A DNA stretch of 43,318 nucleotides from Flavobacteriales bacterium. Its GTDB lineage: Bacteria > Bacteroidota > Bacteroidia > Flavobacteriales_D > Sanyastnellaceae. The notes beneath the pieces are model-generated. The model saw only the letters and a list, made by a program, of their open reading frames with translations, did no database searches and had not been told where the DNA came from. Location: contig JADFAK010000084.1 in assembly GCA_015665315.1 (NCBI GenBank), forward strand, positions 1-43,318, given 5' to 3'. A program made the translations under genes and the position numbers. Below, one piece after another: positions 9,149 to 17,187 of the stretch (positions are counted from its first letter, which is position 1; each line of letters opens with the position of its first letter).

Positions 9149-10591
9149 GTGGACAAGATTCAGAATTATATTGACGGTGAATTAGTGGCTCCCCACTCGG
9201 GAAAATACATTGATAATGTAGATCCTTCGAGGGGAAAAGTATACAGTTTGATTCCGGATAGTGATAGTGCCGATATTGATTTGGCAGTAAAGTCGGCGAA
9301 AAAGGCATTCGAAACTTGGTCGACCACTCCACATGGGGAACGAAGTGCTATACTCCAGCGATTGGCAGATCTCATCGGACAAAACCATCAAGCGCTGGCA
9401 GAAGCTGAGTCTTTGGACAACGGCAAGCCGGTTTCTTTGGCTGCAGCGGTGGATATACCCCGAGCGGAGAGCAATATTCGTTTTTACGCCACAGCGATCA
9501 TGCATTTCGAGTCGAAGGCGCATATTATGGAAGGCCGCGGCATCAACTATACGAATAAGAAGCCGATTGGAGTTGTGGGATGTATTTCGCCTTGGAACCT
9601 ACCACTTTATTTATTCACGTGGAAGATTGCACCTGCTTTGGCTTCTGGAAACTGCGTTGTTGCGAAGCCATCCGAGATTACGCCTATGACGGCCTACTTG
9701 CTTTCAAAACTTTGTATTGAGGCGGGCTTGCCCAAGGGTGTACTTAATATCGTGCATGGATTGGGACCTAAGGCGGGTCAGGCAATTGTTTCACATGAGG
9801 ACGTTAAAGCAATCTCGTTTACGGGTGGAACAGCCACTGGTGAGCACATTGCTCGAGAGGCGGCCCCAAAGTTCAAAAAATTGTCGCTTGAGCTCGGAGG
9901 GAAAAATCCGAACATCATTTTTGCCGATTGCGACTTCGACAAGATGTTGCAGACAAGTTTGCGTTCATCCTTTGCGAATCAAGGCCAGATTTGTTTGTGT
10001 GGATCTCGCATTCTGGTTGAGGCTTCGATTTACGAGAAGTTTAGAGATGCATTTGTAGAAAAAGTAGCCCGGATGAAGATTGGTGATCCGCGTGATCCGA
10101 AGACGAAAATGGGAGCTGTTGTATCTGAAGGACACATGGAGAAAATACTGTCCTATATTGAACTGGCCAAAGAAGAGGGAGGGACTGTTCTAACAGGAGG
10201 AAAGCGAGCCCTCCTCGACGGAGAACTCGCTTCAGGGTATTATATTGAACCAACCGTAATTGAGGGATTGGACTATGCATGTCGTACCAACCAAGAAGAG
10301 ATTTTCGGTCCGGTGGTAACGATTACTCCATTTCACTCGGAAGAAGAAGCACTTCAGATGGCCAACAGTACTAAGTATGGTCTGGCCGCCACAGTGTGGA
10401 CGTCAGATCTCAGTAGAGCGCATCGTGTTGCGTCTAAAATCGAGTCAGGAATAGTATGGGTTAATTGTTGGTTGCTGCGTGATTTACGTACTCCGTTTGG
10501 AGGTGTAAAACAATCAGGTGTAGGTAGAGAAGGAGGTTTTGAAGCGTTGGAATTCTTTACAGAAGCACAAAATGTGTGCATTGAATTCTAG
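9149..10591 (+). CDS. ALDH8-type aldehyde dehydrogenase (2-aminomuconic/2-hydroxymuconic semialdehyde dehydrogenase-like)
   Basis: This 480-residue NAD-dependent aldehyde dehydrogenase has the full catalytic set: the PWN motif (Asn150), Lys173, general base Glu248 in LELGGK, and nucleophile Cys282 in NQGQICLC. The ICLCGSRI motif and the NCWLLRDLRTPFGG segment near the C-terminus match ALDH8 enzymes. Those oxidise 2-aminomuconate 6-semialdehyde in the kynurenine pathway, or 2-hydroxymuconate semialdehyde in aromatic degradation. No other catabolic gene is adjacent, so the substrate is not fixed by context. A stop at 9134 leaves GTG 9149 as the only usable start. A terminator is not obvious after the stop at 10591, where a small convergent ORF begins 2 bp later. 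Confidence 0.9.
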   Translation: MDKIQNYIDGELVAPHSGKYIDNVDPSRGKVYSLIPDSDSADIDLAVKSAKKAFETWSTTPHGERSAILQRLADLIGQNHQALAEAESLDNGKPVSLAAAVDIPRAESNIRFYATAIMHFESKAHIMEGRGINYTNKKPIGVVGCISPWNLPLYLFTWKIAPALASGNCVVAKPSEITPMTAYLLSKLCIEAGLPKGVLNIVHGLGPKAGQAIVSHEDVKAISFTGGTATGEHIAREAAPKFKKLSLELGGKNPNIIFADCDFDKMLQTSLRSSFANQGQICLCGSRILVEASIYEKFRDAFVEKVARMKIGDPRDPKTKMGAVVSEGHMEKILSYIELAKEEGGTVLTGGKRALLDGELASGYYIEPTVIEGLDYACRTNQEEIFGPVVTITPFHSEEEALQMANSTKYGLAATVWTSDLSRAHRVASKIESGIVWVNCWLLRDLRTPFGGVKQSGVGREGGFEALEFFTEAQNVCIEF

Positions 10592-10593
10592 CT

Positions 10594-10692
10594 TCATTTT
10601 TGGTTGCCTTTATAGCCGTTGGTAAAAAACCAACCGAATTCTCGATCAAACCAAGATGAGAATCCAGAGAAGATGTCAAAGAAATAATTCAT
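10594..10692 (-). CDS. Small aromatic-rich ORF (32 codons), unrecognised
   Basis: The minus strand from ATG 10692 (or ATG 10698, two codons earlier) reads MNYFFDIFSGFSSWFDREFG and then continues with WFFTN and a basic tail to a TGA at 10594. The composition, with eight Phe and three Trp in 32 residues and a Gly/Lys tail, looks like a membrane-associated small protein rather than random sequence. A -7-like box (TATCATTG, 10721-10714) lies 16 nt upstream of ATG 10698. The ORF ends 2 bp from the end of the convergent aldehyde dehydrogenase gene. Function unknown; conservation has not been tested here. Confidence 0.5.
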   Translation of the reverse strand: MNYFFDIFSGFSSWFDREFGWFFTNGYKGNQK

Positions 10693-10721
10693 AGGCATTC
10701 GTTTCAGTTGATACAATGATA

Positions 10722-10940
10722 ACCTTTTTTCCACCCTTCCTATTGCACGCCATTCAACCAGAAACCGGTGAACTCTTGCATTCCAAAAATGCGGGGGGTA
10801 TGTACTTTATAGGACGCATTTGACTTCATTTTATTGAGTAGACTTTGGTTAAAAAAAGCTAATCCATTGATTTGGTAGAGATTAATCGGTCATCTTTTAT
10901 TCGAAAAGGTCTAAACGACACAATCGCATGGTCAATAATT
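10722..10940. other. Intergenic stretch without a recognised gene
   Basis: Between the small ORF's promoter and the OmpA lipoprotein's promoter I see AT-rich sequence only. There is no convincing ORF and no strong hairpin with a T-tail. The nearest structure is a GTTGGT/ACCAAC stem at about 10618-10637, which lies inside the small ORF. Confidence 0.5.
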
Positions 10941-10948
10941 TAATTTTG
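10941..10948 (+). promoter_or_regulatory. Putative -7 box of OmpA lipoprotein gene
   Basis: TAATTTTG is an exact match to TAnnTTTG. It would give a 5'UTR of about 80 nt to ATG 11036. No clear -33 TTG was found at the usual distance, so confidence is limited. Confidence 0.4.
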
Positions 10949-11035
10949 TTGTTGCCCCAAGCTTTCACAGATTCATGTTTATAAAATAAAGGAACCTTCG
11001 CAGTGGCTGTCGATAAAGGCAGGAATTTAGACGCT

Positions 11036-12052
11036 ATGAAAATGTCATTTATTACGATGCGGAAATCTGGCTTTATTGTTATCACCGCCTTGATCACAAG
11101 CTTGGGAATAGGCTGTGTTTCAGGCCGTCAGTTCGAGGAATTGAAAGCTACCAAGGACTCAATTGAATCGGAAAATGATCAATTGAAGAAGTCCAATGAG
11201 TCGCTCTCGACGAAGAATACGGAACTCACCGCGACCTTGTCCGACGCCAATGAGCGATTGACTGCCTTGCAGGCCGATACGGCTATGGTTGGGAATTCAT
11301 TGCGCAGAATGCAAGATCAGTACGACAAGATCAACGACTTGAATGATATTCTCGCGTCGAAGAATTCTAAACTGCTGAACGATGCGGTGGAGGAAAATAG
11401 ATCGCTGTTGGCCGAGCTTGAAAAGACAAGACTGATATTACAGGCCAAGGAAGACTCCTTGTATATTCTTGAAGGGGAGATCAATAAAAAAGCCGCCGCA
11501 TTGGAAAATTCGTCAACAGCTTTGGAAGATAGAGAAGCGCGTTTGAAAGAGCTTGAGGCCTTGCTTTCTCGAAAAGACTCAGCAGCCGATGCGCTGAAAG
11601 ACAAAGTATCAAAAGCTCTCTTGGGCTTCAAGGACAAGGGATTATCTATTGAGCAACGAAATGGAAAAGTATACGTGAGCTTAGAGGCGAAATTGTTGTT
11701 CCCTTCGGGCAGTACAGCTATTGATCCACAAGGAAAGGCGGCGCTCGTTGATTTGGCTACGGCGATTGAAGACCAGACAGACCTAGAGATCATCGTTGAG
11801 GGACACACGGATACAGACCAGTTGAAATCATCAACTACGCCGAAGAACAATTGGGAATTGAGCGTATTGAGGGCTACCGCGGTTATCCAAATTCTGACGG
11901 CAAATAGCAAGTTGGAACCAGCCATGCTAGCAGCAAGTGGAAGAAGTGAATTCCATCCTGTAGATCCTGAAGACAAAGCCAAGAACAGACGAATTGAGAT
12001 TATTCTCTCACCTAACTTGAATGAATTATATCAATTGATCGAAACAGAGTAA
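11036..12052 (+). CDS. OmpA-family lipoprotein with long coiled coil
   Basis: Starting at ATG 11036 (MKMSFITMRKSG...) gives a 338-residue precursor with a lipobox-like LGIGC, after which Cys would be lipidated. The GTG at 11003 would add 11 charged residues that fit a signal peptide poorly. Residues ~30-200 form a Glu/Lys/Leu/Ser heptad-rich coiled coil. The last ~130 residues are an OmpA domain with IIVEGHTDTD and KNRRIEI motifs, which in this family bind diaminopimelate in peptidoglycan. The likely role is an outer-membrane lipoprotein tethering the envelope to the cell wall. It is a monocistronic gene flanked by its own promoter and terminator. Confidence 0.88.
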   Translation: MKMSFITMRKSGFIVITALITSLGIGCVSGRQFEELKATKDSIESENDQLKKSNESLSTKNTELTATLSDANERLTALQADTAMVGNSLRRMQDQYDKINDLNDILASKNSKLLNDAVEENRSLLAELEKTRLILQAKEDSLYILEGEINKKAAALENSSTALEDREARLKELEALLSRKDSAADALKDKVSKALLGFKDKGLSIEQRNGKVYVSLEAKLLFPSGSTAIDPQGKAALVDLATAIEDQTDLEIIVEGHTDTDQLKSSTTPKNNWELSVLRATAVIQILTANSKLEPAMLAASGRSEFHPVDPEDKAKNRRIEIILSPNLNELYQLIETE

Positions 12053-12081
12053 TCTTAAGATACAGTTGACAGTAGCTAGGA

Positions 12082-12111
12082 GGGAAAGTACAAATGTGCT
12101 TTCCCTTTTTT
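12082..12111 (+). terminator. Rho-independent terminator of OmpA lipoprotein gene
   Basis: GGGAAAG pairs with CTTTCCC around a 10-nt loop, followed by six T. It starts 30 bp after the stop codon at 12052. Confidence 0.8.
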
Positions 12112-12127
12112 ACGCGCTAGATTTTGG

Positions 12128-12323
12128 ATGCCCTTTGGCCACAATAGTGACCTAAAAGCGCATATAACGTCGTAAAGACGGAAGACTATTGGTATGGTTT
12201 GGTATGCGTCTTACCTCTTCCACCGTTAACGACTAGATCGACATAGTTAATTGGGCTTTACATTAGGTTTAGAGCATCGATAGCGGAAAAGACGTTGGGT
12301 CATCCATTGGGTGGCCCATTTTT
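12128..12323 (+). ncRNA. Candidate structured small RNA (~195 nt)
   Basis: A second plus-strand terminator (12296-12323) follows the OmpA gene's own terminator at 12111, implying a separate transcript in between. A TAGATTTTG box (12119-12127) could be its -7 element. GGCCAC near the 5' end (12138-12143) is complementary to GTGGCC inside the 3' hairpin (12311-12316), and a CGTC-GTAAA-GACG hairpin lies between. No ORF of note is present and no known RNA family was recognised; a 6S-like RNA is one possibility, not shown. Confidence 0.32.
12296..12323 (+). terminator. Rho-independent terminator, plus strand, of candidate small RNA
   Basis: TGGGTCATCC pairs with GGGTGGCCCA as a 10-bp stem with two G-U wobbles and a 3-nt loop, followed by five T. 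The wobbles are only pairs in plus-strand RNA, which supports the orientation. Confidence 0.6.
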
Positions 12324-12384
12324 GTCGCTCTAGACTTGCAGGAATGTACGGGATGAATGCTAAGCAATGGCCAGCTCTACGCGC

Positions 12385-12420
12385 AAAAAAAAGGTCCCTT
12401 TCGAATAGAAAGAGACCCTT
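12385..12420 (-). terminator. Rho-independent terminator of the Cys-rich lipoprotein gene
   Basis: On the minus strand GGTCTCTTTC pairs with GAAAGGGACC (one G-U) around a TATTC loop, followed by eight T. It begins 24 bp after the stop codon at 12444. Confidence 0.85.
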
Positions 12421-12443
12421 AAATATTTTATTCGTTCGTATTA

Positions 12444-13418
12444 CTAAGGTAAATTGAACAAGAAGAATCCTTGGTTAATTGTTCTTAGCTCACCTCCAGC
12501 AGAAACAACTGTTCCTGAGAACGACCCCAAGAAAATCCCGTCTGGCGGAGCTACATAGTTTTCAATGTTTATCGTCACAGAAGAACCAGCAACTGGCGTC
12601 GCATATACGGTTCCAAGAATATCAGTATAGGTAACGATACTTGACAAAATCAAATCATTTGCCGTCAAAACTGTTCCAGTCACCCAACCACCTGCTGGCT
12701 CACCAAGAACCAACTGAATGGTTTCACCAGTAAGAGAAGTTCCGTCAATTGTATAGGTTCCACCGGCCTCGGTAATTTGCATAAACCCTTGGCCTGTATG
12801 TTGTGACAAAGAAGTCCAGTAAAGCGTGTCTTGGCAAGCCGGACAAGTTGGTCCGCCGCAGTTCAAGTATAGCTCTCCACCATCTTGAACATTGTTGGTG
12901 CAGTTACTATCGTCAGGACATGGTCCGCAGATACCACCACAGTCAACACCCCACTCCGTACCATTCATAATTCCATCGACACAAGTAGGACAAGGATCGC
13001 AATAGTCTCCACCACAATCGGCTTCGGCCATATTCGGAGCAATACAATCTGGATCGGCACCATCTTCTGTACCATTCGGGAGTCCGTCATCGCATAAGTC
13101 GGCACACGGGCCGCAAATTCCACCGCAATCGACACCAACCTCACCACCATCTTGGCAACCGTTGTTACAAGGATCACATTCGCCGCAGTCTCCACCGCAG
13201 TCTACCCATGTTTCACCATTCTCTGGATTCCAGAGTCCGTTCAAACAAGGGTCACATGCAGGACATGGTCCACCACAATCGATTTCTTCTTCACCATTGT
13301 TCACCTCACCGTCATAGCAGTTAGCTGGAATTAGGTTATCGTCATTTAGACAACTGGTCATCAAGAATGACACAAAGAACGCAGCCGTCAGGCCGATAAG
13401 TATTTTCTGTATTTTCAT
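12444..13418 (-). CDS. Lipoprotein with six Cys-rich DCGGxC repeats
   Basis: The start at ATG 13418 gives MKIQKILIGLTAAFFVSFLM followed by TSC, a clear lipoprotein signal; an upstream extension to 13550 would run back into the recJ start and lacks a signal. Residues ~30-205 hold about six repeats of the form C-x2-G-x2-NG-x-E-x-G-x-DCGG-x-C-x2-C, spaced 25-35 residues apart, many with Asp and Asn that could bind calcium. The last ~115 residues are a beta-rich domain without Cys. The repeat type is common in surface proteins of Flavobacteria but has no assigned function that I can name. Probably surface exposed. A TATCTTCG box at 13458-13451 is a plausible promoter, and a strong terminator follows. 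Confidence 0.82.
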   Translation of the reverse strand: MKIQKILIGLTAAFFVSFLMTSCLNDDNLIPANCYDGEVNNGEEEIDCGGPCPACDPCLNGLWNPENGETWVDCGGDCGECDPCNNGCQDGGEVGVDCGGICGPCADLCDDGLPNGTEDGADPDCIAPNMAEADCGGDYCDPCPTCVDGIMNGTEWGVDCGGICGPCPDDSNCTNNVQDGGELYLNCGGPTCPACQDTLYWTSLSQHTGQGFMQITEAGGTYTIDGTSLTGETIQLVLGEPAGGWVTGTVLTANDLILSSIVTYTDILGTVYATPVAGSSVTINIENYVAPPDGIFLGSFSGTVVSAGGELRTINQGFFLFNLP

Positions 13419-13450
13419 AATATTCTCAATTCTCGCCCGAAGGTGAAGGA

Positions 13451-13458
13451 CGAAGATA
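13451..13458 (-). promoter_or_regulatory. Putative -7 box of Cys-rich lipoprotein gene
   Basis: The minus strand reads TATCTTCG, one base from TAnnTTTG, 32 bp upstream of ATG 13418. The TTCG variant also appears before mfd and the MscS gene in this window. Confidence 0.4.
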
Positions 13459-13548
13459 CACATATAAAGACTATCGATAAAAATTTTTGGTTGCAAAGTA
13501 AGCGCCATATTTTGCGCAACTATTTGAATGGAGATCAACACTTTTACC

Positions 13549-15312
13549 ATGAATGAGAAAATTTGGCGCCTGAAAGAGCCCAGAAAACCACATATCAGCG
13601 TCCAACTATCTCAGCAATTGGGAGTTAGTCCTTTCATCGCCCAATTGCTTGTCAACAACGGAATAGAGAGTTTTGAGGCGGCCAAGTCTTATTTCCGTCC
13701 GAGCTTGGATGACCTGCACAACCCTTTGTTGATGACCGACATGGGAAAAGCCGTAAAAAGGGTGCTTAATGCCCTTCTTTTGGATCAAAAAATATTGGTT
13801 TACGGCGATTATGACGTCGATGGGACGACTTCTGTAGCCATGATGTACTCTTTTCTGCGTGAATTAAAGGTTCCAAGTGCCTACTATATTCCTGATCGCT
13901 ACAAAGAAGGGTATGGTGTTTCGAGCGATGGAATTTTATATGCGGCCGAACAAGGCTGCAAACTTATAATTACCTTGGATTGCGGAATCAAGGCCTATGA
14001 GCGGGTCGAACAAGCCAATGAACTTGGAATCGACGTAATTATCTGCGATCACCATAAGCCGGGCGACACTTTACCTAAGGCATATGCAGTCCTAGATCCG
14101 CAACGGTCGGACTGTAGTTATCCTTGCAAGGCCTTGAGTGGCTGCGGGGTGGGATTTAAGTTGATACAGGGCATTGTTGAAGACCAGGGGATGGATCCAG
14201 AGCTTTTGTTTCAATACCTGGACCTTGTGACGATCAGTATTGGGGCAGACATCGTTCCCATAATTGGTGAAAACCGTGTTTTAGCAACTTTCGGCTTAAA
14301 AGGTATTCATGCCTATCAACGGCCTGGCATAGCTTCTTTATTCGCTAGCGCAAAGTTTTCTAAAAAGTCAATAACCATAAGTGATCTGGTATTCATTATA
14401 GCACCTCGAATCAATGCAGCGGGTAGGATCAAACACGCCACGAAAGCCGTTGAGCTGCTCATTGCTGAAACCAGGGAAGAGGCTGACGAGATCAGTGCAA
14501 TTATCGAAGAATACAATTCAGATAGAAAAGAGAAGGACAAGGAAACGACCGTAGCCGCCTTGCAAGCAATGGCGGTTGATCCCTGGTATTCAACGAGTTG
14601 GTCCACTGTGGTTCAGGGCAAGGGATGGCACAAGGGCGTGATTGGAATAGTTGCCAGCCGACTGATCGAGGCGCACTATAAGCCCACCATTGTTTTTACC
14701 GAAAAAAATGGAATACTGGTAGGAAGTGCTCGGAGTATTGAAGGTTTGGATATCCATGCCGCTTTAGAAATGTGTTCGGATCTTCTAGAGCAATTTGGTG
14801 GTCATGCAATGGCCGCAGGTATGACCATGAAGTTCGAAAACTTCGAAGCTTTTCGAGAAAAATTCGATATGGTAGTACGTTCGCTAATTAGCGAAGAAAT
14901 GCTGATTCCGGTGATTGAAGTCGATCAAGAGTTGAATTTTGATGACATCACACCTAGTAGTTATAAGATTTTACGTCAGTTTGCCCCTTTTGGTCCTGAG
15001 AATATGAAACCCGTGTTCCTGGCCAGAAACTGTATTGACAATTCGGGTAGTCGAGCCGTTGGAGATGACCGTTCACATTTAAAACTTGATGTGAGGCAAA
15101 GGCATAGTGAGCAAGCCATGCAAGGAATTGCTTTTAAAATGGGGCAGCATCTTTCTTGGTTGAAGACAAATACCCCTGTTGATCTGGTATTCACATTGGA
15201 AGAAAACGAATGGCGCGAGCGGGTTTCCTTGCAACTTCAAGTTGACGATATGAAGAAATCAGCGGGGCAAACTAGTGTTTCTCAGTCGGCTTGGGAGATA
15301 AGCCAGACTTGA
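13549..15312 (+). CDS. recJ: Single-stranded-DNA-specific exonuclease RecJ
   Basis: A 587-residue protein from ATG 13549 (MNEKIWRLKEP); ATG 13528 would add seven residues atypical for the family. The DHH phosphoesterase motifs are present: GDYDVDG at 86-92, DCG at 144-146 and DHH at 167-169. The DHHA1 domain carries GQ/KGWHKGVIGIVASR and GGHAMAAGM motifs, and a C-terminal OB-fold region follows. RecJ degrades single-stranded DNA 5' to 3' with Mn2+ in recombination, base-excision and mismatch repair. The 3' end overlaps the convergent MscS gene by 41 bp. Confidence 0.97.
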   Translation: MNEKIWRLKEPRKPHISVQLSQQLGVSPFIAQLLVNNGIESFEAAKSYFRPSLDDLHNPLLMTDMGKAVKRVLNALLLDQKILVYGDYDVDGTTSVAMMYSFLRELKVPSAYYIPDRYKEGYGVSSDGILYAAEQGCKLIITLDCGIKAYERVEQANELGIDVIICDHHKPGDTLPKAYAVLDPQRSDCSYPCKALSGCGVGFKLIQGIVEDQGMDPELLFQYLDLVTISIGADIVPIIGENRVLATFGLKGIHAYQRPGIASLFASAKFSKKSITISDLVFIIAPRINAAGRIKHATKAVELLIAETREEADEISAIIEEYNSDRKEKDKETTVAALQAMAVDPWYSTSWSTVVQGKGWHKGVIGIVASRLIEAHYKPTIVFTEKNGILVGSARSIEGLDIHAALEMCSDLLEQFGGHAMAAGMTMKFENFEAFREKFDMVVRSLISEEMLIPVIEVDQELNFDDITPSSYKILRQFAPFGPENMKPVFLARNCIDNSGSRAVGDDRSHLKLDVRQRHSEQAMQGIAFKMGQHLSWLKTNTPVDLVFTLEENEWRERVSLQLQVDDMKKSAGQTSVSQSAWEISQT

Positions 15313-16129
15313 TATGTAGATCGCGTTGTGGAAAAGGAATGGTGACCCCATTTTCACGGAAGGCCTCGTCGATAGCAAAACGAATATCGCTGATATCAAC
15401 CTCGATCTCCCAAGAGCGATAAGCCCAGAAGTAGACCCTGAAATTCAGTGAAGATTCTCCGAAATCGATAAAATCTACTCGCACAGGCTTTTCATTGAGC
15501 ACTCCAGCATGTTCTTGGGCACACTCCTTTAGCAGCTGTTTAACCAGTTGAGTATTTGATCCATAAGCGACACCGACATTGATGTGGAATCGGGAGGCCT
15601 TGTTCTCCATGCTCCAATTGTGCAGTTTATTGGCGGTAAAGTAGGAATTGGGAACGACCAAGTAGTTTCCGTCGCGATTCACCACTTTGGACGTGCGGAT
15701 ATCGATTTGCATGACACGCGAGACCATTCCATCGATTTCAACTACGTCACCCACTTTCACAACTCCTTCAAAAAGAATCAGTAAGCCAGAAATTACATCG
15801 TTAAAGATATGCTGCACTCCAAGTCCCAAACCTACGAGCAGAGCTGCAGATCCAACTAGTAGCGCATTTAGATTGACACCCAATGCTTGCAACGACAATG
15901 CGATTGCAAGTGTGTACAAAAAGTACTTTATAAGCTTCATTAAGGTGTAGCGCTTCGCTTCGTCTACTCTATCACTTTTTCTAGCTGCTCTTCGGAGGGC
16001 TGCTCCGATTAAGAAGATTAACCCTTGCACAACCAGAAAAATGACAGCTACATGAATGAGCTCAAAAACGGTGATCGAGTGTTCATCGTACTCCAGAATT
16101 TTATATTCGAGAATTTCCTTCAGTCGCAT
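15272..16129 (-). CDS. MscS-family mechanosensitive channel
   Basis: This 285-residue protein has three transmembrane helices: ~20-42, ~62-85 and the pore helix ~90-115. The pore helix is rich in Gly/Ala (LLVGSAALLVGLGLGVQHIF), the signature of TM3 in MscS. The cytoplasmic beta domain follows, with GDVVEIDGMVSRVMQIDIRTS and VPNSYF motifs, and then the C-terminal alpha/beta domain. It should open under membrane tension to release solutes during hypo-osmotic shock. A TAAATTCG box lies exactly 4 nt before the ATG (16141-16134), suggesting a near-leaderless mRNA. The gene overlaps the recJ 3' end by 41 bp tail to tail. Confidence 0.93.
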   Translation of the reverse strand: MRLKEILEYKILEYDEHSITVFELIHVAVIFLVVQGLIFLIGAALRRAARKSDRVDEAKRYTLMKLIKYFLYTLAIALSLQALGVNLNALLVGSAALLVGLGLGVQHIFNDVISGLLILFEGVVKVGDVVEIDGMVSRVMQIDIRTSKVVNRDGNYLVVPNSYFTANKLHNWSMENKASRFHINVGVAYGSNTQLVKQLLKECAQEHAGVLNEKPVRVDFIDFGESSLNFRVYFWAYRSWEIEVDISDIRFAIDEAFRENGVTIPFPQRDLHIKSGLSPKPTEKH

Positions 16130-16133
16130 AGCA

Positions 16134-16141
16134 CGAATTTA
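16134..16141 (-). promoter_or_regulatory. -7-like box 4 nt before the MscS start codon
   Basis: The minus strand reads TAAATTCG-TGCT-ATG. With a transcription start expected a few nt after the box, the mRNA would have almost no 5'UTR. The same spacing recurs at five or six other genes here. Confidence 0.5.
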
Positions 16142-16457
16142 GGGAAACAGTCGGATGAACGGATGGGGCAGACCAGAAAGATTACCAAAGTACACTTCTC
16201 ATTTCTAGAGGTTTGGAAACTTTTTTCAAAAAACTATTCCCAAAACTGAAACCAAATCAAGGAATACGCGTTAAAATACCTTGTAAGTTCTCATGTAGAG
16301 ATAATAGATAGTTTAATTGTTTTCATTTATTTACCATTGAAGGCCGTCCAACGGGATGGCCTTTAATATTTCCCCATTTTTTCGAAACAATTAAGTCTAT
16401 TTATCTTCTTCAACTCCCTCTTTTAATTTTTTATGATGATTCATCAACTAGATGAAT
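16142..16457. other. Intergenic region with one hairpin
   Basis: There is no convincing ORF on either strand. The only clear structure is AAGGCC/GGCCTT at 16340-16363, with a partly paired loop, followed by TAATATTT. It resembles a weak plus-strand terminator, although no gene ends upstream of it on that strand. Confidence 0.4.
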
Positions 16458-16465
16458 TAAGTTTG
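16458..16465 (+). promoter_or_regulatory. Putative -7 box of redoxin gene
   Basis: TAAGTTTG matches TAnnTTTG exactly and lies 22 bp upstream of ATG 16488. Confidence 0.5.
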
Positions 16466-16487
16466 TGGAACACAACTCACAACGATC

Positions 16488-17129
16488 ATGAAGACAAAAT
16501 TTATCTCAACGATTTTACTAGCATTTGCGCTTGTCGCTTCATCATTTTTCACTCCAGGCGGTGAAGAAAGTATTGCTATTGGTACCAAAGCTCCCTTGTC
16601 ATCGGTTAAGCTGAAAGGTATTGATGGTGCCGATCATTCTCTCGAAAGTTTGAAAAAAGAGAACGGACTACTTGTTATTTTCTCTTGTAATACGTGTCCC
16701 TTTGTTGTGGGCCGTGGGACGGATACTGAAGGATGGGAAGGTCGCTACGCTGGACTTAAGCAGCAATGTGATGTAGCCAACGTAGGTATGGTTCTTATCA
16801 ACTCAAATGAGGCCAAGCGTGACAACGGTGATTCAATGGATGACATGAAGTCGCATGCAGCAGACGCTGGAATTGACCATATTGCTTATTTATTGGACAA
16901 AAACCATAAGGTAGCAGATGCTTTTGGCGCAAAAACGACACCGCACGTCTTCCTTTTCGATTCAAAAATGGAATTGAGCTATAAAGGTGCTATTGACGAC
17001 AACGTTGATAAGGCCAGCGATGTACGTGAGCATTGGGTCATAAATGCGCTTGCAAGCTGTAGTGCTGGAAAACCTATCGAACCGCAAGAAACACGTGCTA
17101 CTGGATGTAGTATCAAACGTGTGAAATAA
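16488..17129 (+). CDS. Secreted thioredoxin-fold redoxin (PRX_like1/AhpC-TSA type)
   Basis: A 213-residue protein with a signal peptide (MKTKFISTILLAFALVASSF) and a thioredoxin fold. It has a CNTC motif at residues 67-70 in SCNTCPFVVGR and a conserved cis-Pro segment TTPHVFLFD at ~150. The NTCPFV signature matches the peroxiredoxin-like PRX_like1 group, whose usual form is NHCPFV; here a second Cys creates a CxxC redox pair. It probably acts in the periplasm or at the envelope as a thiol oxidoreductase, but its substrate is unknown. An upstream -7 box is present and a GCCGC/GCGGC hairpin follows the stop. Confidence 0.85.
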   Translation: MKTKFISTILLAFALVASSFFTPGGEESIAIGTKAPLSSVKLKGIDGADHSLESLKKENGLLVIFSCNTCPFVVGRGTDTEGWEGRYAGLKQQCDVANVGMVLINSNEAKRDNGDSMDDMKSHAADAGIDHIAYLLDKNHKVADAFGAKTTPHVFLFDSKMELSYKGAIDDNVDKASDVREHWVINALASCSAGKPIEPQETRATGCSIKRVK

Positions 17130-17150
17130 GAAATTCAACAGCTAATTTAG

Positions 17151-17187
17151 GCCGCCATTGACACCCATCGATTGCGGCTTTATTTTG
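17151..17187 (+). terminator. Probable terminator of redoxin gene
   Basis: GCCGC (17151-17155) pairs with GCGGC (17174-17178), followed by TTTATTTT. The T-tail is interrupted and the loop is long, so termination may be weak. It overlaps the 3' end of the convergent TM2 gene. Confidence 0.45.

Noticed and set aside
10618-10637. GTTGGT/ACCAAC hairpin as terminator of the aldehyde dehydrogenase gene
   Set aside because: It has no T-run on either strand and lies inside the small convergent ORF.
11317-11982. 221-codon minus-strand frame opposite the OmpA lipoprotein
   Set aside because: It is a Ser-rich antisense frame of a Glu/Leu-rich coiled coil, with no promoter or domain.
13419-13550. Longer start of the Cys-rich lipoprotein at 13550
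   Set aside because: The extension hides the signal peptide and overlaps the recJ start; ATG 13418 gives a proper lipobox.
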